A DNA stretch of 64,000 nucleotides. Source: Hymenobacter aerilatus (GTDB lineage Bacteria; Bacteroidota; Bacteroidia; Cytophagales; Hymenobacteraceae). Every line of letters starts with the position of its first letter. The first letter of the stretch is position 1. The stretch lies in contig NZ_CP095053.1 in NCBI RefSeq assembly GCF_022921095.1, forward strand, positions 972,501-1,036,500, written 5' to 3'. Below, in pieces: positions 9,124-18,815 of this stretch. A model generated the notes under the pieces. The model did no database searches. It was not told where the DNA came from and saw nothing but the letters and a program-made list of their open reading frames with translations. Position numbers and translations under genes: made by a program.

Positions 9124-10230
9124 ATGCCTACCCTCACTGCTGCACCGATATCTACCACTCCTACCCTCACCGCCACTCGTACCGGCGCGGCTACTCGTCG
9201 TCGGCTGATGCTGGGGGGCGCGGTGGTGTTGCTGGTGGTGGCTGTGGTGGTAAGCGTGGGCGCGGGTGCCATGCGTATTGCCCCCACGGCGCTGCTGGGT
9301 ATCTTACTGGCGAAGCTTGGTGTATCGACCAGCCTGGCGTTTGAGCCGCAGCAAGAAGCCGTGCTGTGGGCCATTCGGTTGCCGCGGGCTTGTTTGGGCG
9401 TGTTGGTAGGCGCCAGTTTGGGTCTGGCGGGGGCGGCTATGCAAGGGCTATTCCGCAACCCCCTGGCCGATCCGGGGCTGATTGGCATATCGGCGGGGGC
9501 ATCGTTGGCGGCGGTAGCTACTATTGTGCTGCAAGTCACGCTGTTTCAGACGGTAGGTGAGTGGCTGGGATTGTATCTGCTACCAGTGGCGGCGTTTGTA
9601 GGTGCGTGCGGCACTACGCTGGCCGTGTATCAACTCTCGAAGGAAGGGGGTAGGGTGGTGGTGAGCACCATGCTGCTGGCGGGCATTGCCATCAACGCGT
9701 TGGCGGGTGCCCTCACGGGGTTGCTCACCTATGTAGCCACCGATGCGCAGCTGCGCAGCATCACGTTTTGGGGGTTGGGGAGCTTGGGCGGCGCTTCGTG
9801 GCCTGTTATCCTGAGTGTGCTACCATTTCTGACGGTGCCGTTGCTGTGGCTGCCTCGCTTGGGCAAGCAACTGAATCTGTTGGCGTTGGGCGAAGGTCCG
9901 GCCGCTCACCTGGGGCTGCCGGTGGCTTCGCTCAAGCGCCAACTGATTGTACTAAGTACCCTGGCCGTGGGCACGTCGGTGGCCGTGGCAGGAGCCATTG
10001 GCTTTCTGGGGCTGGTAGTGCCGCACCTAGTGCGCTTGGTGGCTGGCCCCGATCATCGGGGCGTGCTATTAGGCTCGGCGCTGAGCGGAGCGGCTGTGCT
10101 CACCCTGGCCGATACACTGGCCCGCACCGTGGTAGCCCCCACCGAGCTGCCCATCGGCATCCTGACGGCCCTGCTCGGCACACCGGCCTTCATCGCTATT
10201 CTACTGCGCGAAAAACGGCGGTTGTTTTAG
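9124..10230 (+). CDS. hmuU: heme ABC transporter permease HmuU (FecCD family)
   Basis: 368 aa, FecCD/BtuC-type permease with about ten membrane segments. Typical motifs are RLPRACLGVLVGASLGLAG, QGLFRNPLADPGLIGISAGA, and GAIGFLGLVVPHLVRLVAGPDHR, the last being the region that contacts the ATPase. It forms the inner-membrane channel for heme with HmuV. The N-terminus has a Thr/Arg-rich stretch before the first membrane segment. A GC-rich repeat fragment sits between this gene and hmuV. Confidence 0.9.
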   Translation: MPTLTAAPISTTPTLTATRTGAATRRRLMLGGAVVLLVVAVVVSVGAGAMRIAPTALLGILLAKLGVSTSLAFEPQQEAVLWAIRLPRACLGVLVGASLGLAGAAMQGLFRNPLADPGLIGISAGASLAAVATIVLQVTLFQTVGEWLGLYLLPVAAFVGACGTTLAVYQLSKEGGRVVVSTMLLAGIAINALAGALTGLLTYVATDAQLRSITFWGLGSLGGASWPVILSVLPFLTVPLLWLPRLGKQLNLLALGEGPAAHLGLPVASLKRQLIVLSTLAVGTSVAVAGAIGFLGLVVPHLVRLVAGPDHRGVLLGSALSGAAVLTLADTLARTVVAPTELPIGILTALLGTPAFIAILLREKRRLF

Positions 10231-10280
10231 TTTTTCGAACTGAACGTTTCCCACATAACACGCAAAGGCAGACCTTCCAT

Positions 10281-10343
10281 CGTCTGGCTCCCCCTCTCCC
10301 CGAGGTAATGCGCATCAAGCATTTGCGGGGGCCGGGGGGTGAG
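10281..10343. repeat. copy of GC-rich inverted repeat family (see 60866-61022)
   Basis: The stretch starts CGTCTGGCTCCCC and ends GGGGGCCGGGGGGTGAGG. Both ends match the right half of the long inverted repeat at 60866-61022. The middle differs. It lies inside the heme operon, between hmuU and hmuV. Confidence 0.6.
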
Positions 10344-10368
10344 GTGCCCACTGTAAGAATCACTACCC

Positions 10369-11154
10369 ATGTTCGACGTACAAAACATCAGCTACCACAT
10401 CGGACGGAAAACCCTGCTGCAACAGGTTTCCTTCTGTGCCCGCCCCGGCGAATTGATGGTGATATTAGGAGCCAATGGGGCGGGCAAATCTACCCTGCTG
10501 CGCCTGCTCAGCGGCGACCTGCTACCTAGCGGCGGAAGCATCTTCTTTCAGGGGCAGCCTCTGATGAGCCAGTCGCCGGGCGAGCTGGCCCAGCAGCGTG
10601 CCGTGCTCACGCAGCAGCACGCGCTGGCGCTGGCTTTCTCGGTAGAGGAGCTGGTGATGATGGGCCGCTACCCCCGCTTCGGGGGGCAGCCTAGCGCCCG
10701 CGACTACCACGTGGTGGAGACTGCGCTGGCAATGGTGGGCATGACCAGCATGGCCCAGCGTAGCTACCCTACGCTGTCGGGTGGGGAGCAGCAGCGCGTG
10801 CAGCTGGCGCGGGTGCTGGCCCAGGTGTGGGAAGCCGACCCTGGCTACCTGCTCCTCGACGAGCCCCTTACCGGCCTCGACCTGCACCACCAGCATCGCA
10901 CCCTGGCCGTGGCCCGCGAACTGGTAAGTAAGGGCTTTGGGGTGGTGGCGGTACTGCACGACCTCAACCTAGCCGCGCAGTTTGCCGACCAGGTATTGCT
11001 GCTGCATCAAGGGCAACCGCTAGCCTATGGCCCGCCTGCCCAAGTGCTGACGGCCGCCAACATCCTCGTCGGCTTCGACTTACCCGTGCAACTCGTGCCG
11101 CATCCTCATCATGATTGCCCACTCATTGTGCCGTGCCCGACGGTGAATTGGTAG
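10369..11154 (+). CDS. hmuV: heme ABC transporter ATP-binding protein HmuV
   Basis: 261 aa. Walker A GANGAGKST (near residue 35), signature LSGGEQQRVQLAR, Walker B YLLLDEPL and switch His in VLHDLNLAAQ are all present. The D-loop reads TGLDLHHQHR, as in HmuV/HemV proteins. It powers heme transport through HmuU. ATG 10369 lies 138 bases after the permease stop, a larger gap filled by the repeat fragment at 10281-10343. Confidence 0.92.
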   Translation: MFDVQNISYHIGRKTLLQQVSFCARPGELMVILGANGAGKSTLLRLLSGDLLPSGGSIFFQGQPLMSQSPGELAQQRAVLTQQHALALAFSVEELVMMGRYPRFGGQPSARDYHVVETALAMVGMTSMAQRSYPTLSGGEQQRVQLARVLAQVWEADPGYLLLDEPLTGLDLHHQHRTLAVARELVSKGFGVVAVLHDLNLAAQFADQVLLLHQGQPLAYGPPAQVLTAANILVGFDLPVQLVPHPHHDCPLIVPCPTVNW

Positions 11155-11183
11155 GGAATCTATGTATTCTGTCATTTCTAAAT

Positions 11184-11285
11184 TGTCATCCTGAGCAGAG
11201 CGAAGGACCTTATCACGCGAGAACGAGTCGTTGGTACGTTCATCGTGCAGGCGTGAGAAGGTCCTTCGCTCTGCTCAGGATGACA
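11184..11285. repeat. REP-like hairpin element, copy 1
   Basis: Starts TGTCATCCTGAGCAGAGCG then AAGGACCTTATCACGC; ends with the inverted complement (GTGAGAAGGTCCTTCGCTC, TGCTCAGGATGACA). The arms of about 40 bases enclose a loop holding GAACGAGTCGTTGGTACGTTC. It is the same family as the copies at 14693, 18691, 23240 (half), 31673, 35869 and 52329. Here it separates hmuV and hmuS. Confidence 0.9.
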
Positions 11286-11360
11286 GACGTAGAGTAGAGA
11301 TGACAAAATAAGAAGGCTACTATTTCACAATTTCACAACCTCGCAACTTCATCATTCCCT

Positions 11361-12404
11361 ATGTCAATCGCCACTATCTCAATTCCTGCCCTGGCCCGAC
11401 GCTGGGCCGAGTACCGCCAGCAACACCCCAAAAGCCGCATCCGCAACGCGGCTGAGGACCTGGGCGTGAGCGAAATGGAGCTGCTGGTAACGCAATGCAC
11501 CGGCCAGGCCAATGCGCCTGTGACGCGGCTGCGCGCCGAGTTTGCCGACATCCTCAAGCAAGTGCCTACCTTGGACCGCGTGATGGCTCTCACCCGCAAC
11601 CACAGCGTGGTGCACGAGCGCAAAGGCCCCTACCTCGAGGTGGCCATCAACGGCCCAATGGGGCTGGTACTGGGCGAGGATATTGACCTGCGTTTGTTCC
11701 TGATGCACTGGCAGCACGGCTTTGCGGTAAGCGAAGGTGGCCGCCGCAGCCTCCAGTTTTTCGCCAAAGACGGCGAAGCAGTGCACAAAATCTACCTACT
11801 CGAAGAAAGCAACGCAGCCGCCTACGATGCGCTGGTAACGCAGTTCCGGGCCGAGGACCAGTCGCCGGACGTGGCAGTAGAGCCCGCGCCTACCCCCGCC
11901 GCCGAAGCCGCCGACGATACCATTGACGTGGAAGGCTTCCGGGCGGCGTGGCGGGCCTTGCCCGATACGCACGCGTTTTTTGGTTTGCTGCGTAAGTTTG
12001 GCGTCACGCGTACACAGGCCCTGCGCCTGGGTCCACCTGAGCTGGTGCGGCAGGTAGGCAACGACGCCGTAGACCAGGCTCTGCAAGCCGCTGCCGCCCA
12101 AGAGTTGCCCGTGATGCTGTTTGTAGGTAGCCGCGGCTGCATCCAGATTCATACCGGCCTTGTGCACCGCATTGTGCCCATGGGGCCGTGGTTGAACGTG
12201 CTCGACCCGGATTTCAACCTCCACCTCAAAGCCGAAGACGTGGCCGAAAGCTGGGTGGTGCAAAAGCCTACTACCGATGGCATCGTGACCTCGCTGGAGC
12301 TGTTTGATGCGCAGGGCAACAACCTGCTGCTGTTCTTTGGCAAGCGCAAGCCCGGCATCCCCGAGCAGGACGCCTGGCGCAAGCTGGTGGCGGGGTTGAA
12401 CTAG
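11361..12404 (+). CDS. hmuS: hemin-degrading/heme-trafficking factor HmuS (HemS/ChuX-like)
   Basis: 347 aa, the usual length of HemS/HmuS proteins, which are built of two homologous halves. The N-terminal half starts with LARRWAEYRQQHPKSRIRNA then AEDLGVSEMELL, the family signature. The second half starts near residue 190 (FRAAWRALPDTHAFFGLLRK) and ends with LFFGKRKPGIPEQDAWRKL. It binds heme in the cytoplasm after import and may degrade it to release iron. It lies in line with hmuV, with REP-like copy 1 between them. Confidence 0.88.
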   Translation: MSIATISIPALARRWAEYRQQHPKSRIRNAAEDLGVSEMELLVTQCTGQANAPVTRLRAEFADILKQVPTLDRVMALTRNHSVVHERKGPYLEVAINGPMGLVLGEDIDLRLFLMHWQHGFAVSEGGRRSLQFFAKDGEAVHKIYLLEESNAAAYDALVTQFRAEDQSPDVAVEPAPTPAAEAADDTIDVEGFRAAWRALPDTHAFFGLLRKFGVTRTQALRLGPPELVRQVGNDAVDQALQAAAAQELPVMLFVGSRGCIQIHTGLVHRIVPMGPWLNVLDPDFNLHLKAEDVAESWVVQKPTTDGIVTSLELFDAQGNNLLLFFGKRKPGIPEQDAWRKLVAGLN

Positions 12405-12497
12405 GGTAGGGCAAGGGGCGACGTCGGCATCGGTTGCTGCGTAGAAGGAAACACCCTGGCCCGGCCGCGTGTTGTGGCTACCTTTGCCAGTGCGTCG

Positions 12498-12527
12498 GCC
12501 GTTTGGGCAATCCAATGTCCAAACGGC
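12498..12527. other. hairpin between hmuS and thiL
   Basis: GCCGTTTGG at 12498-12506 pairs with CCAAACGGC at 12519-12527. No T tract follows on the plus strand, so it may be a weak terminator or part of the thiL leader. A -7-like TACCTTTG occurs just upstream at about 12479-12486, without a good -33 partner. Confidence 0.5.
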
Positions 12528-12557
12528 TGGCCCTACCTTCTTCAAGATTCCTACCCT

Positions 12558-13586
12558 ATGAGCTCTGTTACCCCTTTAAACGCCCTCGGCGAGTTCGGCC
12601 TAATCAACCGCCTGCAGCAAACCATCACGCTGCGCCAGCCCAGCACCACGCTTGGTATTGGCGATGATGCGGCGATTCTGAGCCCGGCAGCCGGACAGGA
12701 TACCGTTATCAGCACCGATTTGCTGGTGGAGGGCGTGCACTTCGACCTCACGTTTTGCCCCCTGAAGCATGTGGGCTACAAGGCCGTGGCCGTGAACGTG
12801 TCGGATGTGGCGGCCATGAATGCCACGCCTACCCAGATCGTGGTGGGTATTGCTGTGGGTGCCCGCTACTCGGTGGAGGCCATTGAGGAGCTGTACGAAG
12901 GCATGCGTCTGGCCTGCGAGGCCTACAACGTGGACCTGGTAGGCGGCGACACCACTGCCAGCCGCGGTGGCCTCACCATCAGCGTGACGGTGCTGGGGCA
13001 GGTGGCGCAAGGCCAGGCCGTGCGCCGCAGCGGCGCGCAGGCCAACGACCTACTTTGCGTGACCGGCGACCTGGGCGGCGCCCTGCTGGGCTTGCAAGTG
13101 CTGGAACGCGAAAAGCAAGCCTGGCAAGCCGACCCTGAGTTTCAGCCCGAGCTGGAAAAGTATAGCTACGTGGTGCAGCGCCAGCTTCGGCCCGAAGCCC
13201 GCATGGATGTGATTTACGAACTGCGCGAGCTGGGTATCATGCCCACCAGCATGATCGACATTTCGGATGGATTGGCTTCCGAAACCCTGCACCTGTGCCA
13301 GGCCAGTGGGGTAGGGGCGCGCGTATTCACCGAAAATCTGCCCATCGCCAACCCTACCCTGGAGGTGGCCGAGGAGTTCAGCCTCGACCCCATTATGTGC
13401 ATGCTCAACGGTGGCGAGGACTACGAGCTGCTGTTCACGGTGCCCCTCGCCGACCACGACAAAATCAAAAACCACCCCGACATCACCATCATTGGCCACA
13501 TGGTGCCCCAAAGCGAAGGCGCCAATCTCATCACTAAAGCCGGTCAAGCTGTGCCCCTGCGTGCGCAGGGCTTCAAGCATTTTTAG
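12558..13586 (+). CDS. thiL: thiamine-monophosphate kinase ThiL
   Basis: 342 aa from ATG 12558 (MSSVTPLNALGEFGLINRL). It phosphorylates thiamine monophosphate to thiamine diphosphate using ATP, the last step of thiamine cofactor synthesis. Motifs of the AIR-synthase-like fold are GIGDDAAIL, STDLLVEGVHFDL, NVSDVAAMNATP, LVGGDTTAS, VTGDLGGALLGL, MIDISDGLASE and NGGEDYELLF. An upstream frame extension to 12474 lacks family similarity, so the internal ATG is preferred. No other thi gene is present. It converges with the transglutaminase gene. Confidence 0.93.
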   Translation: MSSVTPLNALGEFGLINRLQQTITLRQPSTTLGIGDDAAILSPAAGQDTVISTDLLVEGVHFDLTFCPLKHVGYKAVAVNVSDVAAMNATPTQIVVGIAVGARYSVEAIEELYEGMRLACEAYNVDLVGGDTTASRGGLTISVTVLGQVAQGQAVRRSGAQANDLLCVTGDLGGALLGLQVLEREKQAWQADPEFQPELEKYSYVVQRQLRPEARMDVIYELRELGIMPTSMIDISDGLASETLHLCQASGVGARVFTENLPIANPTLEVAEEFSLDPIMCMLNGGEDYELLFTVPLADHDKIKNHPDITIIGHMVPQSEGANLITKAGQAVPLRAQGFKHF

Positions 13587-13610
13587 GGTAGGGAAGAGTT
13601 AATAATTACG

Positions 13611-13643
13611 AACGTCATGCTGCGACAAGCTCAGCATGACGTT
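13611..13643. terminator. bidirectional hairpin between converging genes
   Basis: AACGTCATGCTG and CAGCATGACGTT are perfect 12-bp arms around CGACAAGCT. It lies between the converging thiL (plus) and transglutaminase (minus) stop codons and probably ends both transcripts. Part of it (GTCATGCTG, AAGCTCAGCATGAC) recalls the mobile hairpin families in this window. Confidence 0.7.
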
Positions 13644-13647
13644 CTAT

Positions 13648-14616
13648 TTACTGTTGTTGCTGTTGCTGCTGTTGCAAGTCCAGGTACTTGCGATAGGAAT
13701 TGACGGGCAATATAGGCGCGGCTACCTCTTGCGTATAGATGGGCTCGGTGGGGGTAGGAGCAGTCAGGGGCGTGCCGTTTTCGATGTGCACGGACACCTC
13801 TAGGCGGTGGGCGCTGGTGCCTTTGTAAGTGCCCTTCACGGGTGTGCAGTCCGAGAAGTTGCGGCCGATGGCCATGCGCACGTGGCCGTCGTTCACGATG
13901 CAGTTGTTGGTAGGGTCGAGGCCCAGCCAGCCGTAAAACGGGATGTAAGCTTCCACCCAGGCGTGGGTGGCGCCGGTGCCGCGCACGCCCTCATCCTTGG
14001 GGCAGATGTAGCCGCTCACGTAGCGCGCCGGAATGCCGTAGAGGCGTAGCATAAAGAGTAGAATGTGCGCAAAGTCCTGACACACGCCAGCTTGCAAGCG
14101 CCAGATTTCTTCTGTGGGCGTTTCCACATTGGTCACGCCTTGCTGGTACGCAAAGTGGTCGTACACGTATTCCGACAGCACCAAGGCGTTTTTTAGCGGT
14201 TTCTCCGTGCGGTTCACCACAGCATCCAGGGTCGCACGAATGGCCTCGGTAGCAGCTGAGTGCTCCGGAGCGAGGAAGTCGAAGAACTCAGCATCGCCGC
14301 GCAGGGCGTGCAGGTGCTGCCACTGCTCGGCGGCCGGCTGCTCGTCCATCGGGAACTGGATGGGGTGCGTCACCACTTCCGCCAGCGAGTCAATCAGCAG
14401 CTCCGAGTGCGGAGCAATCACCGAAAATACGCCGACCTGGTTGCCGAAATAATCGGTGAACACCTCCACTTCCGGGGTGTGTGTGATAATCAGCTCGTGC
14501 TTCTTCACCTCCAACCGGTCGTCGGGTAGGGGGTACACCATCACTTGGTTGGCGCAGTCAATAACCGGCGCGGCGTAGGCGTAGCGGGTGCGGTGCTTGA
14601 TGGTATAGGCAGGCAT
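13648..14616 (-). CDS. transglutaminase-like cysteine protease of amidoligase cluster
   Basis: 322 aa. The N-terminal beta region (KHRTRYAYAAPVIDCANQVM) is the bacterial transglutaminase N-terminal domain. The core has the catalytic triad in GVCQDFAH (Cys), GATHAWVE (His) and LGLDPTNNC (Asp). In comparative genomics this family occurs beside a circularly permuted ATP-grasp and an alpha-E protein, as here, and is predicted to cut or transfer peptide amide bonds. The C-terminus is unusual: it ends in eight glutamines encoded by mixed CAA/CAG codons at 13651-13674, a small microsatellite. It is the last gene of the minus-strand cluster; REP-like copy 2 separates it from alpha-E. Confidence 0.85.
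   Translation of the reverse strand: MPAYTIKHRTRYAYAAPVIDCANQVMVYPLPDDRLEVKKHELIITHTPEVEVFTDYFGNQVGVFSVIAPHSELLIDSLAEVVTHPIQFPMDEQPAAEQWQHLHALRGDAEFFDFLAPEHSAATEAIRATLDAVVNRTEKPLKNALVLSEYVYDHFAYQQGVTNVETPTEEIWRLQAGVCQDFAHILLFMLRLYGIPARYVSGYICPKDEGVRGTGATHAWVEAYIPFYGWLGLDPTNNCIVNDGHVRMAIGRNFSDCTPVKGTYKGTSAHRLEVSVHIENGTPLTAPTPTEPIYTQEVAAPILPVNSYRKYLDLQQQQQQQQ
13651..13674 (-). repeat. CAA/CAG triplet run encoding polyglutamine tail
   Basis: Eight consecutive Gln codons (CAA CAG CAG CAA CAG CAA CAA CAG on the minus strand) directly before the stop codon of the transglutaminase gene. Confidence 0.9.
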
Positions 14617-14692
14617 GGGGGTATAGGTAGGAGGGAATGGGGGTAGGAAGGTAGGAGGGTAGAAAGTTATAGAGATAGGAGAGTAAGAAGTT

Positions 14693-14793
14693 TGTCATCC
14701 TGAGCTTGCGAAGGACCTTCTCACGCTAGAACGACCATCGTATCAACGACTCGTTCAGCCGCGATAAGGTCCTTCGCTCCACTCAGGATGACA
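14693..14793. repeat. REP-like hairpin element, copy 2
   Basis: TGTCATCCTGAGCTTGCGAA followed by GGACCTTCTCACGC on the left; GATAAGGTCCTTCGCTCC then ACTCAGGATGACA on the right. The loop contains CGTATCAACGACTCGTTC. It lies between alpha-E and transglutaminase on the minus strand. Confidence 0.9.
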
Positions 14794-14819
14794 AACTTTT
14801 TTGAATGGCTTAAATAGAC

Positions 14820-15755
14820 TTAGTTATACCCAAAATAAGACGTATTCAGTGCGCTGGCCACGTCCAACAACTGTTGGCGGGTTTGCAGCAGAAAGCTGGT
14901 CAACTGCTCGGGCTCTTGGGCCGAGAGGCTGCTGTAGCGCACGGCGGTGCGTACTTTGCCAATCAGAAACGCAACGTGCGCGTGGCTTTCAGGGAGGCTC
15001 TCGGGTTGCAGGCGGCCGAAGTAGTAGGCCAGCTGGTCGAGGCTGTAGAGCAGCGCGTGCGGAAACTGCGTGTTGTAGACGATGAATTGCAGCACGTTAT
15101 CCGTATTGAATGTGCCCTTGTAGGTCTTGATATACTGCTCGTAGCCCACCAGCGAGTACAGCAGGTAGCGCAGGGCAGGCGCATCCAGCGGGTGCACGTT
15201 GTGCTCCTTCACGGCGGCCCACCGCACGCGCAGGATGTCGGTGGTTTGGATGGCGCGCTCCAGGCACTTGCCGATGCCGAGGTAAGCGTAGCCCTCGTCG
15301 CGGGGCATGGTGTGCTGCACGGTGCCGGCATACAGCAGCGCCTGCCGTAGCAGCGCATCCAGGCCCGAAATGGGGTCTTCGTGCGTGATTTGCTGCCCTA
15401 CCTCCGGGTCACGGATGACGTGGTAGAAGTCGTTGAGCGACTGCCACACTTCCTTGGTAATGTGGTCCTGCACGGCGCGGGCATTCTCGCGCCCCTGTAA
15501 AATGTTGCGGTAGGCCGAGGCGCCGTTATGCCGGTCCAGTACCAAATGGGTCAGAATGGGGGTAGAGTGGCCGTCCAGCTGCGCCAACTCGTCGGGCGTA
15601 AGGTCGCCGTAGAGCTGCAAAAACGGCCGCCAGTTGAAATCGTAGATTTCGTTTTGCGAGGCAATGTAATTTGTGCGAATCACCTGAAGCATCGACTGCG
15701 TGCGCTCCATGTAGCGCGCCAGCCAGTAAATCGTATCCGCAACGCGACTAAGCAT
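14820..15755 (-). CDS. alpha-E domain protein of amidoligase cluster
   Basis: 311 aa, all-helical alpha-E (COG2307) protein. It begins MLSRVADTIYWLARYMERT, the invariant start of this family, and has HNVHPLDAPALRYLLYSL in the middle. Its molecular function is unknown; it is always linked to the permuted ATP-grasp partner and is predicted to help peptide synthesis or tagging. It follows the ATP-grasp gene by 128 bases, a gap holding a hairpin made of TTGTGAA-type repeats. Confidence 0.9.
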   Translation of the reverse strand: MLSRVADTIYWLARYMERTQSMLQVIRTNYIASQNEIYDFNWRPFLQLYGDLTPDELAQLDGHSTPILTHLVLDRHNGASAYRNILQGRENARAVQDHITKEVWQSLNDFYHVIRDPEVGQQITHEDPISGLDALLRQALLYAGTVQHTMPRDEGYAYLGIGKCLERAIQTTDILRVRWAAVKEHNVHPLDAPALRYLLYSLVGYEQYIKTYKGTFNTDNVLQFIVYNTQFPHALLYSLDQLAYYFGRLQPESLPESHAHVAFLIGKVRTAVRYSSLSAQEPEQLTSFLLQTRQQLLDVASALNTSYFGYN

Positions 15756-15805
15756 GTGGTGAAGTTGTGAATTTGTGAAGTTGTGAAGAAGGAAAAGGCG
15801 AGGTG

Positions 15806-15876
15806 GTGAGTTTGTGAAATGGTGAATCTACTGTTCTGCCTGCGCCGATAGCAAGTTCACCATTTCACAAGCTCAC
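15806..15876. repeat. inverted repeat of TTGTGAA-type units
   Basis: GTGAGTTTGTGAAATGGTGAA at 15806-15826 is nearly complementary to TTCACCATTTCACAAGCTCAC at 15856-15876. Further tandem TTGTGAA units lie just outside (15763-15790 and after 15876). Similar units occur at 11330, 18645 and 18818. Confidence 0.75.
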
Positions 15877-15883
15877 AACTTCA

Positions 15884-17332
<1,449 letters not shown>

Positions 17333-17595
17333 AAACAGAATAGGTAGGCGGTAGGGTAGGGGCAGTCACCAGTCGGCCAATAGCGCGCTGGTAGTGTAGG
17401 TAGTACGGCAAACTACTGAAAAACCGCTAACGAAGTGCGTCAGGAGAAAGGGGTATTTTCAAAAAAGCGGCTATAATTTGATGAAAATAGTAAGTGGTAA
17501 GACGCGTCAACTTATCCAATGATTCTCCGTTTGATAGGGCCAACCTGAGCTGCTAGCCCCTGCAAACTGCTCGCGCTAAGCCGCCTACCCTTTCC

Positions 17596-18660
17596 ATGCG
17601 CCTCTTCCACTGCACCCACTGCGGGCACCTGCTCTACTTCGAAAACAACCGCTGCGAAAAGTGCGGCTATGCGCTGGGTTTCGACGCCGGCCAACTTCAG
17701 CTTTTCCCCTTAGTGGAGCAGCAGCCCGGCATTTTTGAGTTGTACGATCAGCCTACCCACGGCACCTTCCGCTACTGCGCCAACCACGCCCATGACGTTT
17801 GCAACTGGTTGGTGCCCACCACCAGCGACAATATTTTCTGCCAAGCTTGCGACCTGAACCACACCATTCCCAACCTCAGCAAGCCCGAGTACCTCACGCG
17901 CTGGCGCAACATTGAGGTAGCCAAGCACCGCTTGGTATACACGCTGCTGCGCTTGGGCCTACGCGTGGTCAGCAAGCGGGTAGAGCCGGAAACCGGCCTG
18001 CAATTCGACTTCAAAGCCGACGAAAATCCCGACAGCCAGCAGGGCGAAAAAGTAATGACTGGCCATGCCAACGGTCTCATTACCTTGAATATAGCTGAGG
18101 CTGACGACGTGGAACGCGAAATGGCCCGTCAGTCGATGGGGGAGCTGTATCGCACCATGCTGGGCCATTTCCGCCACGAGGTAGGGCACTACTACTGGGA
18201 CCGACTCATTGCCGACTCGCCCTACCTGCCCGAGTACCGCCGCCTGTTTGGCGATGAGCGCGCCGACTACGGCGAGGCTCTGCAACGCCACTACGACCAA
18301 GGTGCCCCCACCGATTGGCCCCAGCACTACATCAGCGCCTACGCCACCATGCACCCTTGGGAGGACTGGGCCGAAACCTGGGCGCACTACCTGCACATCA
18401 CCGACACGCTGCAAACTGCCCACGCCTTCGGGCTACGCATCAACCCCCAAGAAGCTGAGACGGAGGCCAACCTGCGCGCCACCATTCAAGACCCCTACCA
18501 GCTACCAGACTTCAAGGAGATTCTGCAACAATGGCTGCCCCTCACGTTCGCCATGAATAGCCTCAACCGCAGCATGGGCCAGCACGACCCCTACCCCTTC
18601 GTGATTGTGCCCGAAGTAGCCGAGAAGCTGAGTTTCATTCATCGAATTGTGAAATTGTGA
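17596..18660 (+). CDS. zinc-ribbon putative zinc-binding metallopeptidase (COG4307-like)
   Basis: 354 aa. An N-terminal zinc ribbon uses C6, C9 (CTHC) and C20, C23 (CEKC); a second Cys-rich segment (YCANHAHDVCNWL, FCQACDLNH) follows. The metallopeptidase motif is HEVGH at residues 194-198 in FRHEVGHYYWDRL, and the downstream SAYATMHPWEDWAETWAHY segment may give the third zinc ligand. I recall this family co-occurring with permuted ATP-grasp, alpha-E and transglutaminase genes, and here it is divergent from that cluster with 263 bases between. A peptidase that removes or trims the product of the amidoligase is a reasonable inference. Confidence 0.85.
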   Translation: MRLFHCTHCGHLLYFENNRCEKCGYALGFDAGQLQLFPLVEQQPGIFELYDQPTHGTFRYCANHAHDVCNWLVPTTSDNIFCQACDLNHTIPNLSKPEYLTRWRNIEVAKHRLVYTLLRLGLRVVSKRVEPETGLQFDFKADENPDSQQGEKVMTGHANGLITLNIAEADDVEREMARQSMGELYRTMLGHFRHEVGHYYWDRLIADSPYLPEYRRLFGDERADYGEALQRHYDQGAPTDWPQHYISAYATMHPWEDWAETWAHYLHITDTLQTAHAFGLRINPQEAETEANLRATIQDPYQLPDFKEILQQWLPLTFAMNSLNRSMGQHDPYPFVIVPEVAEKLSFIHRIVKL

Positions 18661-18690
18661 GGTTGTGAAATTGTGAGTAAAGAATACGGC

Positions 18691-18802
18691 TGTCATCCTG
18701 AGCAGAGCGAAGGACCTTCTCAGGGTAGAACGAGTCGTTGTTACGTCAGTCGTTCACGCGTGAGAAGGTCCTTCGCAAGCGGACGCCAGATCAGGGATGA
18801 CA
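18691..18802. repeat. REP-like hairpin element, copy 3 (right arm degenerate)
   Basis: Left arm TGTCATCCTGAGCAGAGCG then AAGGACCTTCTC is intact. The right arm starts well (GTGAGAAGGTCCTTCGC) but then reads AAGCGGACGCCAGATCAGGG before ATGACA, so the end of the stem is damaged. It lies between converging genes. Confidence 0.85.
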
Positions 18803-18815
18803 CGCGTCTTTCCAT

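Noticed and set aside
12405..12557. TPP riboswitch before thiL
   Set aside because: Only one simple hairpin is present; none of the conserved THI-box words (such as CTGAGA) is visible.
13611..13643. Hairpin as another REP-like copy
   Set aside because: Only 33 bases, with different arms; best explained as a shared terminator.
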